From Nitrososphaeria archaeon (GTDB lineage Archaea; Thermoproteota; Nitrososphaeria; Nitrososphaerales; JANXEG01), in contig JARVKA010000002.1 of the NCBI GenBank assembly GCA_029775915.1, forward strand, positions 62,001 to 126,000: DNA of 64,000 nt. The letters are read 5' to 3'. A program made the position numbers and the translations under genes. This document shows, piece after piece, positions 13,133 to 20,941 of the stretch (positions within the stretch are counted from its first letter, which is position 1; every line of letters begins with the position of its first letter). The notes beneath the pieces are model-generated. The model made no database searches and had not been told where the DNA came from. It saw only the letters and a list, made by a program, of their open reading frames with translations.

Positions 13133-13567
13133 TTGATTACTCAATGGCCAGTTAAAATACTATTGGTGTACCCGAAGGCGCCATTTCTCCAACGTGAAAA
13201 AATAACCATTGCGGCGGATTGTTCAATACTCATAAATGAGAGTTTTCATGATAAATTTAAGAAAGGTGAGACTTTGATTATAGGATGCCCATTACTAGAG
13301 AATCCCGATAGGATTATGAATAAAATCACTCAAATAATAAAGGATACTACAGCTAGTAAGATTGATGTTTATACTATGGAAGTACCTTGTTGCCATGCTA
13401 TACATATGATGGTTAAAAAAGCTGTAAAGGAGCTTAGAAAGGAGGATGTAGATATCAAGCATTATATCGTTAGAGTAGCCTCTGGAAATGTTGAACTCTA
13501 CAAACATGGAGTTATTGACGAATCTATGATTGAGGCTGAAAGGAAGGCGCATGAACACACCCTTTAA
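13133..13567 (+). CDS. C-terminal half of HCP-associated ferredoxin-type protein, as a separate gene
   Basis: 144 residues. The sequence ITQWPVKILLVYPKAPFL, TIAADCSI, LIIGCPLLEN and METH-like MEVPCCHAIH matches the domain that normally follows a 2x[4Fe-4S] module in Fe-S proteins found next to the hybrid cluster protein in anaerobes. The conserved AADC, IGCP and VPCC cysteines are all present, so it may hold a metal cluster. The TTG start at 13133 is supported by GGGTGA 6 nt upstream. The stop overlaps the next gene, which encodes the missing ferredoxin half. Exact reaction unknown; electron transfer or nitrosative/oxygen stress defence is inferred from relatives. Confidence 0.75.
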   Translation: MITQWPVKILLVYPKAPFLQREKITIAADCSILINESFHDKFKKGETLIIGCPLLENPDRIMNKITQIIKDTTASKIDVYTMEVPCCHAIHMMVKKAVKELRKEDVDIKHYIVRVASGNVELYKHGVIDESMIEAERKAHEHTL

Positions 13568-13859
13568 TGTAAAGAAGAAACGGCTTATAGTAATTATATG
13601 CAAAAATAAGTGTACTGGTTGTGGGAATTGTGTGAAAGCATGTTTAACTGGTGCTCTTCAAATCATCAATGGTAAATCAAAGTTAGTTAATGAAAGATTA
13701 TGTGATGGCTTCGGCTCATGTATAGCCGTTTGCCCAAATAATGCTATTAAGCTTGAGTATAAATTTGCTGAAGATTTTGATTGGTCGATATTAAACTCGA
13801 TAAGTTTTGATAGTCTTATGCAAAAGTTAAGAATGGGTAGCGAAAGATTAAGTACTTAA
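13551..13859 (+). CDS. 2x[4Fe-4S] ferredoxin
   Basis: About 102 residues from ATG 13551 (AGGAAGG about 5 nt upstream); an in-frame start at 13530 is possible. The two cluster motifs are CTGCGNCVKAC and CDGFGSCIAVCP, the second with the characteristic CDGxGxCxxxCP form seen in hybrid-cluster-protein-associated ferredoxins. The 17-nt overlap with the preceding gene implies coupled translation. In most relatives this module is N-terminal to the preceding protein's domain in one polypeptide; here the halves are separate and in swapped order. A cytoplasmic electron carrier for its partner is likely. Confidence 0.85.
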   Translation: MNTPFNVKKKRLIVIICKNKCTGCGNCVKACLTGALQIINGKSKLVNERLCDGFGSCIAVCPNNAIKLEYKFAEDFDWSILNSISFDSLMQKLRMGSERLST

Positions 13860-13996
13860 AAATAAGGAAATGAAATAAAAAGAAAGTGTGATATTAGTGA
13901 TAAAAACAATTTTGAGTTTTGAATTAAATTTACCAATTATCTTTTTCATAGTTAAATATAAATAATTAATTGAATTCATATATTACTGATCCTATA

Positions 13997-14521
13997 ATGA
14001 GTGAAGAGGGTAAGAAAAAAGTTCCTGTGAAGAAGGAAGAAATCACACCCGAGAGACCAATCTTTACTCCTGATATATTTGAAGCTTTTGATAACATGCT
14101 TGAAGATTTTCGAAGAACCTTTAGATTATTCTTAAGGCCTTGGGGACTTTGGAGATGGGGTCTTTTCGAACAACGCTTACCAGAACTCCCTGTTAGAGAA
14201 GTATGTACTGATATTATTGATACAGGTAAAGAGTTTTTAGTGTGTGCTGAAGTACCAGGTATTCCTAAAGATAAGATAGATGTAACAGTTACAGAGGATG
14301 GGATAGAGATTTCAGCTGAAACTGAAGCGAAAAAAGAGGAGAAGGAAAAGAGTTTCATTTATAGAGAAAGAAGTTACTCAAGAATTTACAAAAAATTATC
14401 ATTCCCGGAAGAAGTAATTCCTGAGAAAGCTGAGGCTACATTAAAGGATGGTTTACTTGAAGTTAAAGTTCCAAAGAAAACACCTAAAGAAGTTAAAAAG
14501 CGCAAAATAGAGGTTAAGTAA
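13997..14521 (+). CDS. hsp20: Small heat shock protein Hsp20/alpha-crystallin
   Basis: ATP-independent holdase chaperone, 174 residues from ATG 13997. The alpha-crystallin domain runs from about residue 75: EFLVCAEVPGIPKDKIDVTV, then SFIYRERSYSRIYKKLSFPE and the GLLEVKVPKK motif near the C-terminus. The N-terminal arm contains FRRTFRLFLRPWGLWRWGLF, rich in aromatics as in oligomerising Hsp20 arms. No ribosome-binding site precedes the ATG, while a TATA-like TAAATATAAATAAT lies about 30-45 nt upstream, suggesting a nearly leaderless mRNA. An in-frame TTG at 13970 is the alternative start. Confidence 0.93.
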   Translation: MSEEGKKKVPVKKEEITPERPIFTPDIFEAFDNMLEDFRRTFRLFLRPWGLWRWGLFEQRLPELPVREVCTDIIDTGKEFLVCAEVPGIPKDKIDVTVTEDGIEISAETEAKKEEKEKSFIYRERSYSRIYKKLSFPEEVIPEKAEATLKDGLLEVKVPKKTPKEVKKRKIEVK

Positions 14522-14791
14522 ATTTATCCTTTCTTTTTTTATTATATCTTTTATATTCGTGGGCTGTTATAAAATTATTTAGTGTAAGTGAGAAAGGAAA
14601 AAATTATTTTTCTAAAAAAATCTAACACTAAAAATGTTCAAAAAATTTAAGAAATTTTTAACACTTACATAACACGCTTATGTTTATTCTGAATGAGTTC
14701 AAAATAATGATAAATTTATTATCTTTAAAATCGTTGGACTATTGTTAAGTATTTATAATTTTAAATCTCTAAATAAAGAACAGAAAGGGTA

Positions 14792-15730
14792 ATGGTGGAA
14801 TTAGAACAAATAAGTTGCAAAGGCATTACATGGATAAATATTGAAAAACCTACACGTGAACATATTACATTACTGGCTCAACGTTATCCATTTCATCGAT
14901 TGGATTTGGAAGATTGCCTTTCAAAAATTCAATTAAGTAAGGTTGATGAGTATGAGAATTATTTATTCATTATACTTCATTTCCCAATTTTAAATGAAAG
15001 TGGAATGATTCAATCGAGCCAAGTATCAATTTTTTTAGGTGAAGATTATTTAATTACCATTCATCAAGGAGATCTTAAACCTTTAGTAGAGTTTTTTCAA
15101 TCGTGTAAGAATGAAGAGAATCGACGCGAAAAATTGATTAATAAAGGATCTGCCTTTCTACTTTATCACATAATAGATAGTTTAGTGGATAACATTTTCC
15201 CCATTTTGGACAAGCTTGTGGGCGAGTTAAATGAAGTTGAAGATAAGGTTTTTGATGAGAAAATTGAGGCAGTTCGTGAGGTTACTTTATTAAGGCGAAA
15301 GATTGCAGATTTGAGAAGAATAACCTTCCCTTTAAGAAGAGTTACAAAAGATTTAGCAACTAAGGTACAAAGATTTTCCAACCAAGATATCTTAAATTAC
15401 TTCGATGATGTGAATGATCATATTGAGAAAGTTTGGGATATACTTGAGGAATGCAAAGAGACTATAGAGATTTATAAAGATACAGATTTTATGCTTAGCA
15501 CGGAAAAAACTAATAAAATTCTTGCCATTCTCACAATAGTCTTCACTCTCTCTATACCAGCTACGGTAATAGCTGCTTTTTATGGAATGAATATACCTTT
15601 GCCAGGAGGTATTGAGACCGGGCCTTGGACCTTTCTCGGCCCTTACACAACGCTAATTGTAATTATCATTATGGCAGCAATTCCCGCTCTTTTAATGTTG
15701 ATAATCTTTTACCGTTTAGGTTGGATTTAA
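14792..15730 (+). CDS. corA: CorA-like magnesium/divalent cation transporter
   Basis: 312 residues. A long soluble N-terminal domain rich in charged helices is followed by two C-terminal membrane segments (about residues 246-268 and 282-305) flanking YGMNIPLPG, the signature GMN loop of the CorA pore. The intracellular stalk helix region VREVTLLRRKIADLRRI is typical. ATG start with AAAGGGT upstream. It stands alone, after a 270-nt AT-rich gap that contains an imperfect inverted repeat (GTAAGTG near 14583 and CACTTAC near 14662) but no gene. Substrate could also be cobalt or nickel. Confidence 0.92.
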   Translation: MVELEQISCKGITWINIEKPTREHITLLAQRYPFHRLDLEDCLSKIQLSKVDEYENYLFIILHFPILNESGMIQSSQVSIFLGEDYLITIHQGDLKPLVEFFQSCKNEENRREKLINKGSAFLLYHIIDSLVDNIFPILDKLVGELNEVEDKVFDEKIEAVREVTLLRRKIADLRRITFPLRRVTKDLATKVQRFSNQDILNYFDDVNDHIEKVWDILEECKETIEIYKDTDFMLSTEKTNKILAILTIVFTLSIPATVIAAFYGMNIPLPGGIETGPWTFLGPYTTLIVIIIMAAIPALLMLIIFYRLGWI

Positions 15731-15813
15731 ACCAATATGAATACTAATCTATTAATTCCTCAAAACGAAAAATTATTAAATCATTATATAGATGATTTTT
15801 AAAGTGATTTGAT

Positions 15814-16716
15814 TTGAAGGTTTTAGTAACTGGTGCGAATGGCTTTATTGGTAAACATTTAGTGAGATATTTGAGAGAGCGTGGTTTTAATGTTATAGAT
15901 TTAGATTTAAAATCATCAACGATAATTGGTGATATAAGTGATTGGAACTTTGTATCATCTTTAGAGCATTTAAATTTTGACGCTATAGTCCATCTTGCAG
16001 CCATGGTTGAGATTAAAGATAGTTTAGATGATACGCATAGATGCTATCAAGTGAATAGTTTTGGCACACTTAATCTTCTTGAATTAGCATTTAAGAAAAA
16101 GGTTGATAGATTTGTGTATTCTAGTAGCGCGAATGTGTATGGATTACCATTAGAACTTCCAGTAAAGGAGACAACACCTTTCAATCCAAGAACCCCTTAT
16201 GATTATTCAAAGGTGGTGAGTGAGTATTTGATTCAAAGCTATTATACTAATAGGGGATTGCCCATTGTTATATTAAGGAGTTGGAAGTTATTTGGAGAGT
16301 ATGAGAGTGAGAATAAAGTGATTCCGCGCTTTATAAAGTCTTGTTTATTAAATCAACCTATACCTCTTTATAATGGTGGTAGGGATACTACAGATCCATA
16401 CTACATTTTAAATTATTGTTATGCTGTGGAGTTAGCCCTCACAAAGAATGAGGCGATAGGTGAAGCTTTTAATGTAGGAACGGGTAGTGAGCTATCTGTA
16501 AGAGAAATTGCTGAAACTATTAAAAAAATGACTGATTCAAAATCAGAGCTTCAATTTTTACCACCTAGAAGCCCAAGAGAGGCAACTCCTATGAGAAGTT
16601 ATCCATCGATTGAGAAGATTCAATCGAGATTGGGTTATAAGCCTATAGTGAGTTTCACAGAAGGATTGGAAAGAACGATTAAGTGGATGATTGAGCGATT
16701 AAATCGACCTTCTTAA
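15814..16716 (+). CDS. NAD-dependent epimerase/dehydratase (SDR, sugar-nucleotide type)
   Basis: Extended short-chain dehydrogenase of 300 residues. The NAD-binding motif TGANGFIGKH is at residues 6-15, HLAAMVEI at about 59-66, and the catalytic YxxxK is YDYSK; SSSANVYG precedes it as usual. The C-terminus has the GEAFNVGTGSELSVRE block and a SYPSIEKIQSRLGYKP ending typical of UDP-glucose/GalNAc 4-epimerase relatives. The start is a TTG at 15814 immediately before the Rossmann strand KVLVTGANG, without a clear ribosome-binding site. It probably makes nucleotide sugars for glycosylation; the substrate cannot be read from sequence. It lies 44 nt before the ferredoxin gene, perhaps co-transcribed. 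Confidence 0.9.
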   Translation: MKVLVTGANGFIGKHLVRYLRERGFNVIDLDLKSSTIIGDISDWNFVSSLEHLNFDAIVHLAAMVEIKDSLDDTHRCYQVNSFGTLNLLELAFKKKVDRFVYSSSANVYGLPLELPVKETTPFNPRTPYDYSKVVSEYLIQSYYTNRGLPIVILRSWKLFGEYESENKVIPRFIKSCLLNQPIPLYNGGRDTTDPYYILNYCYAVELALTKNEAIGEAFNVGTGSELSVREIAETIKKMTDSKSELQFLPPRSPREATPMRSYPSIEKIQSRLGYKPIVSFTEGLERTIKWMIERLNRPS

Positions 16717-16760
16717 AATTCAGTTTCACTTATAAGCAAGCTGGTTTAAACCATTTATTA

Positions 16761-17174
16761 ATGAGCTTATCAAGACTTTCGGTTGTAGATGTGGATTTAT
16801 GTGTAGGTTGTCAAAGTTGCATGTTTGCATGCACAAGGAGGTTTGGAGAAGGAGGTTTAAGTAAATCTGCTATTCATGTAAAGTCTGCTGGTGGTTTTGA
16901 AAGAGGGTTTGTAGTTATAGTGTGTAGAGCGTGTGAAGATCCACCTTGTGCTAGAGTTTGCCCAACCGATGCTCTTAGATTAAGAGTGGGTGGTGGAGTA
17001 GTATTAAGAAAGGAGAAATGCATTGGATGTGGGAATTGTGTAAATGCTTGCGTAGTTGGTGCAATATTTTGGGATGATGAATCTAATAAGCCAGTTATTT
17101 GCATACATTGTGGTTATTGCGCTTCATTCTGCCCTTATGGTGTTATAAAATTAGAGCGACAAGAGAGGTGGTAA
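16761..17174 (+). CDS. 4Fe-4S ferredoxin subunit, DMSO-reductase/AOR-associated type
   Basis: 137 residues packed with cysteine motifs: CVGCQSCMFAC (about 14-24), CRACEDPPCARVCP (about 54-67), CIGCGNCVNAC (about 83-93) and CIHCGYCASFCP (about 112-123). That is enough for about four [4Fe-4S] clusters, as in the electron-transfer subunits of complex molybdenum and tungsten enzymes. It ends 3 nt before the predicted start of the aldehyde:ferredoxin oxidoreductase gene and presumably is its dedicated electron acceptor. GAGGTG near its end serves the next gene. Confidence 0.92.
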   Translation: MSLSRLSVVDVDLCVGCQSCMFACTRRFGEGGLSKSAIHVKSAGGFERGFVVIVCRACEDPPCARVCPTDALRLRVGGGVVLRKEKCIGCGNCVNACVVGAIFWDDESNKPVICIHCGYCASFCPYGVIKLERQERW

Positions 17175-17177
17175 GGC

Positions 17178-18944
17178 ATAAGTTTAGAGCCTATACCGAG
17201 CAAAATTTTATACATAGATTTATCATCCAAAAGCTTTTGGGTAAGAGATAGGCATGAACTTTTTCAAAAGTATTTAGGAGGGAGCGGTGTAGCGATAAAA
17301 ATCTTACATGAAGAAATTAAACCAAATATAAATCCTCTTAGTGCTGATAATGTGATAGTGTTTACTGTAGGTCCATTAACTGGAATGTATCCTTTAGCCT
17401 CTAAGACTGTAGTTATGTTCAAATCACCTTTAACAGGCAATCTTGGCGAGAGCCATGCGGGTGGTAGAAGCGCTATAGCCATACGTATGGCTGGATATGG
17501 TGGAATAGTGATTAAAGGTGCAAGTGATACTCCAGTTTATATCGCTGTGCATGGTGATAAAGTCGCTTTTCGTGATGCATCAACATTATGGGGAATGAGA
17601 AGTAGTTATACAGTTGGGAGAGTATTGAGAGAAGTTGAAACTGGTGCGGGTATAAGGAGCATTATGAGAATAGGAAGGGCTGGTGAGAAACTTGTCTCTT
17701 ATGCTTGCGTGGTTACAGAGACTTATCGCCACTTTGGTAGATTAGGCTTGGGAGCTGTATGGGGTAGTAAAAAACTTAAAGCTTTAGTAATATCAGGTAG
17801 GCGCTCAATCAAGCCTAGGGATACTAAGCTTTATCGTGAAGTTTATGATTCCATCTTTACCACTATTACGAAATCCCCCATTATGAAAAAATATCATGAT
17901 ATTGGCACAGCAATGAATGTAACTCCATTAAATAAATTAAAAGCTTTACCAACGAAGAATTTGAAAGAAGCATCATTTGATAATGCGGATAAAATTTCAG
18001 GAGAGGCTATCGCTGAGAAGTTTTTAGGTAGAAGGGTTGCTTGTTCTCACTGTCCAGTGAGTTGTATTCATCTCGCTATACTTAAAGAGCCTTATGCTAC
18101 AGAACCTTACTTTTATAAAACTATAATGATTAGTTATGATTACGAGTTAATTTATGCATTAGGCTCAATGCTTCAAATTTCATCGCCTGAAGGATTACTC
18201 AAATTAATTGATAAAGTTGAGAAAGAGGGTTTAGATGCGATGAGTTGTGGTGTAGCATTAGCATGGGCTACAGAAATGCTTGAAAAAGGTTTAATCGATA
18301 AGGAGATTTTAAATGGTATTGTACTTAAATGGGGTGATTTTGATAATTATATTAGAGCTGTAGATCAACTTGTAGAGCAATCTACAGAGTTTTATAAAGC
18401 TTTAGCAAAAGGTGTTGAATACGCATCAAAGATTTACGGTGGTGAAGAATTCGCTTTAAGCTTTGGAGGTAATGAAATGCCAGGTTATCATACAGGTCCA
18501 GCTGCACATATTGGCTATCTTACGGGTGCGAGGCATAGCCATTTGAATGGAGCTGGCTATAGTATTGATGAAAAATTTTTAAAATCTAACGTAAAGCCCA
18601 ATGTAGAGCAAATAGTTGACGATTTGATTAAAGAGGAGAGTTGGAGGCAAATCCTTAGTAGCCTCGTAGTATGTTACTTTGGTAGAGGTATTTACAAGCC
18701 CGATGTAGTAGTGAAAGTGTTGAAAACAGTTGATTATAATCTTAATGAAGAAGATTTAAATAAACTCGGTATGGAAATTTTACAAGAAAAATATCGATTT
18801 AAGCTTAGAGAAGGCTTTGATATTAAAAAATTAAGATTGCCGAAAAGGGTGAGTGAGACACTTACACCATTGGGCATAGTTACACCAGAATTTGTAATGG
18901 AGAGTGTGAATTTATACATAAAGAAGCTACACTTAATTGAATAA
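17178..18944 (+). CDS. aor: Aldehyde:ferredoxin oxidoreductase family tungstoenzyme (ATA start)
   Basis: Oxidises aldehydes to acids with reduction of ferredoxin, using tungsten bound to pterin. The family N-terminus (SKILYIDLSSKSFWV, then KYLGGSGVAIKIL) is in frame upstream of the first GTG at 17352. The frame opens only after a TAA at 17172-17174 and contains no ATG, GTG or TTG before that homology. GAGGTG at 17165-17170 lies 7 nt before an ATA at 17178, so ATA is the best start and gives 588 residues, close to the usual length of about 600. CSHCPVSC matches the Fe-S binding CxxCxxxC and VVCYFGRG supplies the distal cysteine. It directly follows its ferredoxin partner. The exact aldehyde substrate is unknown. 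Confidence 0.9.
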   Translation: MSLEPIPSKILYIDLSSKSFWVRDRHELFQKYLGGSGVAIKILHEEIKPNINPLSADNVIVFTVGPLTGMYPLASKTVVMFKSPLTGNLGESHAGGRSAIAIRMAGYGGIVIKGASDTPVYIAVHGDKVAFRDASTLWGMRSSYTVGRVLREVETGAGIRSIMRIGRAGEKLVSYACVVTETYRHFGRLGLGAVWGSKKLKALVISGRRSIKPRDTKLYREVYDSIFTTITKSPIMKKYHDIGTAMNVTPLNKLKALPTKNLKEASFDNADKISGEAIAEKFLGRRVACSHCPVSCIHLAILKEPYATEPYFYKTIMISYDYELIYALGSMLQISSPEGLLKLIDKVEKEGLDAMSCGVALAWATEMLEKGLIDKEILNGIVLKWGDFDNYIRAVDQLVEQSTEFYKALAKGVEYASKIYGGEEFALSFGGNEMPGYHTGPAAHIGYLTGARHSHLNGAGYSIDEKFLKSNVKPNVEQIVDDLIKEESWRQILSSLVVCYFGRGIYKPDVVVKVLKTVDYNLNEEDLNKLGMEILQEKYRFKLREGFDIKKLRLPKRVSETLTPLGIVTPEFVMESVNLYIKKLHLIE

Positions 18945-19243
18945 ATTACTTGAAATATGAAAATATTATAAACGCGCTCATAAAGCACCATTATTTTATT
19001 AATTGTGATTAAACCTAATTAGGCTATAATCTAAATTCATATAAATTAATGATCATTTCATAACCTTATTGATAACTTTTATAATAATTCAAAATCTTCA
19101 TATTCAATATATTCAATTAATATCTCTTTAACTCCTAAAGTATTATTTTAATTCAGTCATATTTTGCCATTTTATTCACATTAAAGTTTCAATTCTTTTG
19201 ATATGAAAATGCACAGATTTATGATTTGAGGATGGGAAAAATA

Positions 19244-19687
19244 TTAAAACTTCTCTACATTTCTCTTTATATTTCCAAATATCTCATCAACAATTTTTTT
19301 GATTACAGGTTCTATTACTCTTTGTCCTAGTGATGCAATCATTCCAGATATTTTCAAATCAACCTCCCACTTCATTAAACAACTTCCATTTTTGCTTATT
19401 AAATTCACTTTTATATTTGCATCTACCATACTTTGGAGACCACTACCATGCGCATAAAGGCTTATAAACTCTGGCTCCCTTTTCTCTTTTACTGTAAAAT
19501 CAGTTGTAAATCTACCTTTTAAAAATGAGATACCGAGCTTAGCAATAACTCTAAATGAATCTTGAGATTTTACACTTATTTCCTCTATATCGGGTATTCC
19601 TTTTGAAAAGTTTTCAGGATTTGTAATAAACTCAAAGACCTTTTTTAAAGGTGCTTTTATCTCCTCACTACCTTCAAATTGTGGCAT
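19244..19687 (-). CDS. SRPBCC/CoxG-family protein
   Basis: 147 residues from ATG 19685-19687; a GTG immediately upstream is the alternative. The sequence begins PQFEGSEEIKAPLKKVFEFI, then SKGIPDIEEI, typical of the START/SRPBCC fold of carbon monoxide dehydrogenase subunit G relatives, with KWEVDLKISGMIASLGQRVI near the C-terminus. CoxG proteins assist molybdenum hydroxylases, but no such enzyme is encoded here and many members are of unknown function. It stands alone between two AT-rich gaps (18945-19243 and 19688-19857) in which I see no other gene. Confidence 0.75.
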   Translation of the reverse strand: MPQFEGSEEIKAPLKKVFEFITNPENFSKGIPDIEEISVKSQDSFRVIAKLGISFLKGRFTTDFTVKEKREPEFISLYAHGSGLQSMVDANIKVNLISKNGSCLMKWEVDLKISGMIASLGQRVIEPVIKKIVDEIFGNIKRNVEKF

Positions 19688-19857
19688 CACATTCCATAAA
19701 GAATTAATATTTATTAATTTTTTCGACCTAAGCTTTTTTACCTTTATAAAGGGCTTAATTTTAAAATAACATCGTTATTTTCAAGATCGAATCGATTTAT
19801 TTTGACATATTAGAATATTAAAAATTAAATAGTAGTGAAATGCCTATTAATCTTTAA

Positions 19858-20730
19858 ATGAGTGTACAAAAAGTTTCAAAAAATGTTTATGCAATCAAGT
19901 TAAATTCTTCAGAATTTTCCAATTTACCATTAATAAATCTTTATCTTGTATGTGATGAGAAAAATATGATTATCGATGCTGGTTACGATGCTATTAATAA
20001 GGATCTTCTAAGAATTCTAAAAGAGCTTGGAATAAATATTGATTATATTGCTATAACCCACATTCATTTGGATCATGCGAGTGGGGCTGGCTTATTATTA
20101 AAGAGTTTTCCAAATGCTAAAGTAATAGTTCATGAAAGGGGAGTGCAACACTTATTAAATCCCAATAAACTTTGGGAGAGTGCATTATTAGTACTTGGTG
20201 AATACGCAAAAGGATATAGTAAACCAATATCAATACCTATTGATAATATTATTATTGGAAAAGATGGGGTTGTATTTAACTTAGGAAATATTGAGATAAA
20301 AGTGTTAGAAACTCTTGGTCATGCATCACACCATTTATGCTTCTTTAATGGCTCTCACATATTTCTTGGTGATACCGCTGGTATATACGATAATGGTATA
20401 GTAATACCAAATACACCACCTCCCAATTTTGATTACAATGAGAATATTAAGAGCATAAATAGAATTATAAGCTTAAATCCAAAAATATTGTGCTACTCTC
20501 ATTATGATTTTTCGAATAATCCTCAAAACCTTATCATATATAAAGAGAGGCTAAAACTTTGGTTAAAGGTAATAGCGAATAATTTAAACGATAAAGAATT
20601 GATAAATAAGATTTTAGAAGTGGATAAAGAGGTAGAGTTGATAGTAAATAAAAGAAGATTTGAAATTAATCTTAGTATTCAAGGTATTTTGCATTACTTG
20701 GAAAGGATTGGTAAAAAGATTGAAATTTAA
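19858..20730 (+). CDS. Metallo-beta-lactamase fold hydrolase
   Basis: 290 residues. The zinc-binding signature THIHLDHASG is at about residues 62-71, with further metal ligands likely in LGHASHHLCF (about 152-161), GDTAGIY and the distal CYSHYDFS. The C-terminal third is a helical extension of the kind found in thiolesterase/glyoxalase-II-like archaeal proteins. ATG start with no ribosome-binding site. It is monocistronic, followed 61 nt later by the tRNA-Ser gene on the opposite strand. Substrate unknown. Confidence 0.88.
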   Translation: MSVQKVSKNVYAIKLNSSEFSNLPLINLYLVCDEKNMIIDAGYDAINKDLLRILKELGINIDYIAITHIHLDHASGAGLLLKSFPNAKVIVHERGVQHLLNPNKLWESALLVLGEYAKGYSKPISIPIDNIIIGKDGVVFNLGNIEIKVLETLGHASHHLCFFNGSHIFLGDTAGIYDNGIVIPNTPPPNFDYNENIKSINRIISLNPKILCYSHYDFSNNPQNLIIYKERLKLWLKVIANNLNDKELINKILEVDKEVELIVNKRRFEINLSIQGILHYLERIGKKIEI

Positions 20731-20837
20731 AATTAAGTATACCTTCAAGAAGAGATGAAAACAAATACGATAAGTTAATTCTTAGAAAAGGCGCCGGGGG
20801 TGGGATTTGAACCCACGAGACTCTTACGAGTCACAGG

Positions 20838-20869
20838 CTATCGAGCCTCAACTCCAGGCATGAGCTTGT
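20838..20869 (-). other. tRNA-Ser intron 2 (canonical position 37/38)
   Basis: A 32-nt archaeal tRNA intron. On the RNA, exon nucleotides ATTG (positions 32-35) can pair with CGAT at the intron end, forming the 4-bp central helix. The 5' bulge AA^A and 3' bulge AG^C flank it, and exon stem CAG/CTG closes it. Both cuts fall after the second bulge nucleotide, as the archaeal splicing endonuclease requires. The inner helix (AGCTC with GAGGCT, or CAA-CTC with GAG-TTG) is imperfect, so this is a relaxed bulge-helix-bulge. Confidence 0.75.
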
Positions 20870-20900
20870 TTCAATCTGCCCCCTACCAGGCTAGGGAACC

Positions 20901-20922
20901 TTTGCCAAGGATTTTTTCCTTT
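20901..20922 (-). other. tRNA-Ser intron 1 (acceptor stem, position 5/6)
   Basis: A 22-nt intron inside the acceptor stem. The motif is a strict bulge-helix-bulge: central helix TGCC/GGCA, 5' bulge GG^A, 3' bulge AA^G, inner helix AAGGA/TCCTT with a 5-nt A loop. Cutting after the second nucleotide of each bulge joins GCCGG to GG and creates the acceptor strand GCCGGGG, which matches the 3' strand CCCCGGC at all seven positions. The motif prediction and the acceptor pairing agree although they were derived independently. Confidence 0.82.
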
Positions 20923-20930
20923 CCGGCAGC

Positions 20931-20941
20931 TTCCCTAGCCT
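20931..20941 (-). other. tRNA-Ser 5' leader complementary to the D-arm
   Basis: The leader AGGCTAGGGAA just upstream of the mature 5' end is perfectly complementary over 11 nt to TTCCCTAGCCT (20888-20898), which covers positions 8-9 and the 5' half of the D-arm. In the precursor this long helix would close the bulge-helix-bulge of intron 1, standing in for the acceptor stem that cannot yet form. It must be undone or removed by RNase P after splicing. Confidence 0.75.

Larger units (their letters stand above)
20792..20927 (-). tRNA. tRNA-Ser(UGA) with two introns
   Basis: Read on the minus strand, the 3' part has T-arm GTGGG-TTCAAAT-CCCAC (20800-20816), acceptor strand CCCCGGC and discriminator G at 20792, then CC and T-rich sequence. 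The 5' acceptor GCCGGGG forms only after removing 22 nt (20901-20922) between positions 5 and 6. D-arm CCC-TAGCCTGGTA-GGG follows. Removing a second intron (20838-20869) gives a 7-nt loop ATTGAAC with anticodon TGA. A class II variable arm GACTC-GTAA-GAGTC agrees with serine, as do G73 and GCCGGGG. Mature length is about 82 nt. The anticodon stem is four pairs plus a G-G mismatch, and the junction to the D-arm is one nucleotide tight. The identity rests on folding by eye. Confidence 0.85.

Noticed and set aside
14578-14672. Inverted repeat GTAAGTG/CACTTAC between hsp20 and corA as an IS end or terminator
   Set aside because: Arms are 7-8 bp with about 70 nt between them, with no T-run placement or duplicated target; not enough to call.
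17352-18944. AOR starting at GTG 17352
   Set aside because: Would delete conserved N-terminal strands that are encoded in frame just upstream behind a good ribosome-binding site.
20820-20835. CTCGTAA read as an anticodon loop giving tRNA-Thr(CGU)
   Set aside because: The same bases form a clean 5-bp stem GACTC/GAGTC with a 4-nt loop, a class II variable arm. No stem supports a 7-nt loop there, and G73 with GCCGGGG fits serine.
20838-20852. CTCGA read as anticodon CGA of tRNA-Ser
   Set aside because: It would leave a 6- or 8-nt loop and needs an intron with no acceptable splicing motif. In the chosen fold this stretch is the 3' end of the intron pairing with the TGA loop.
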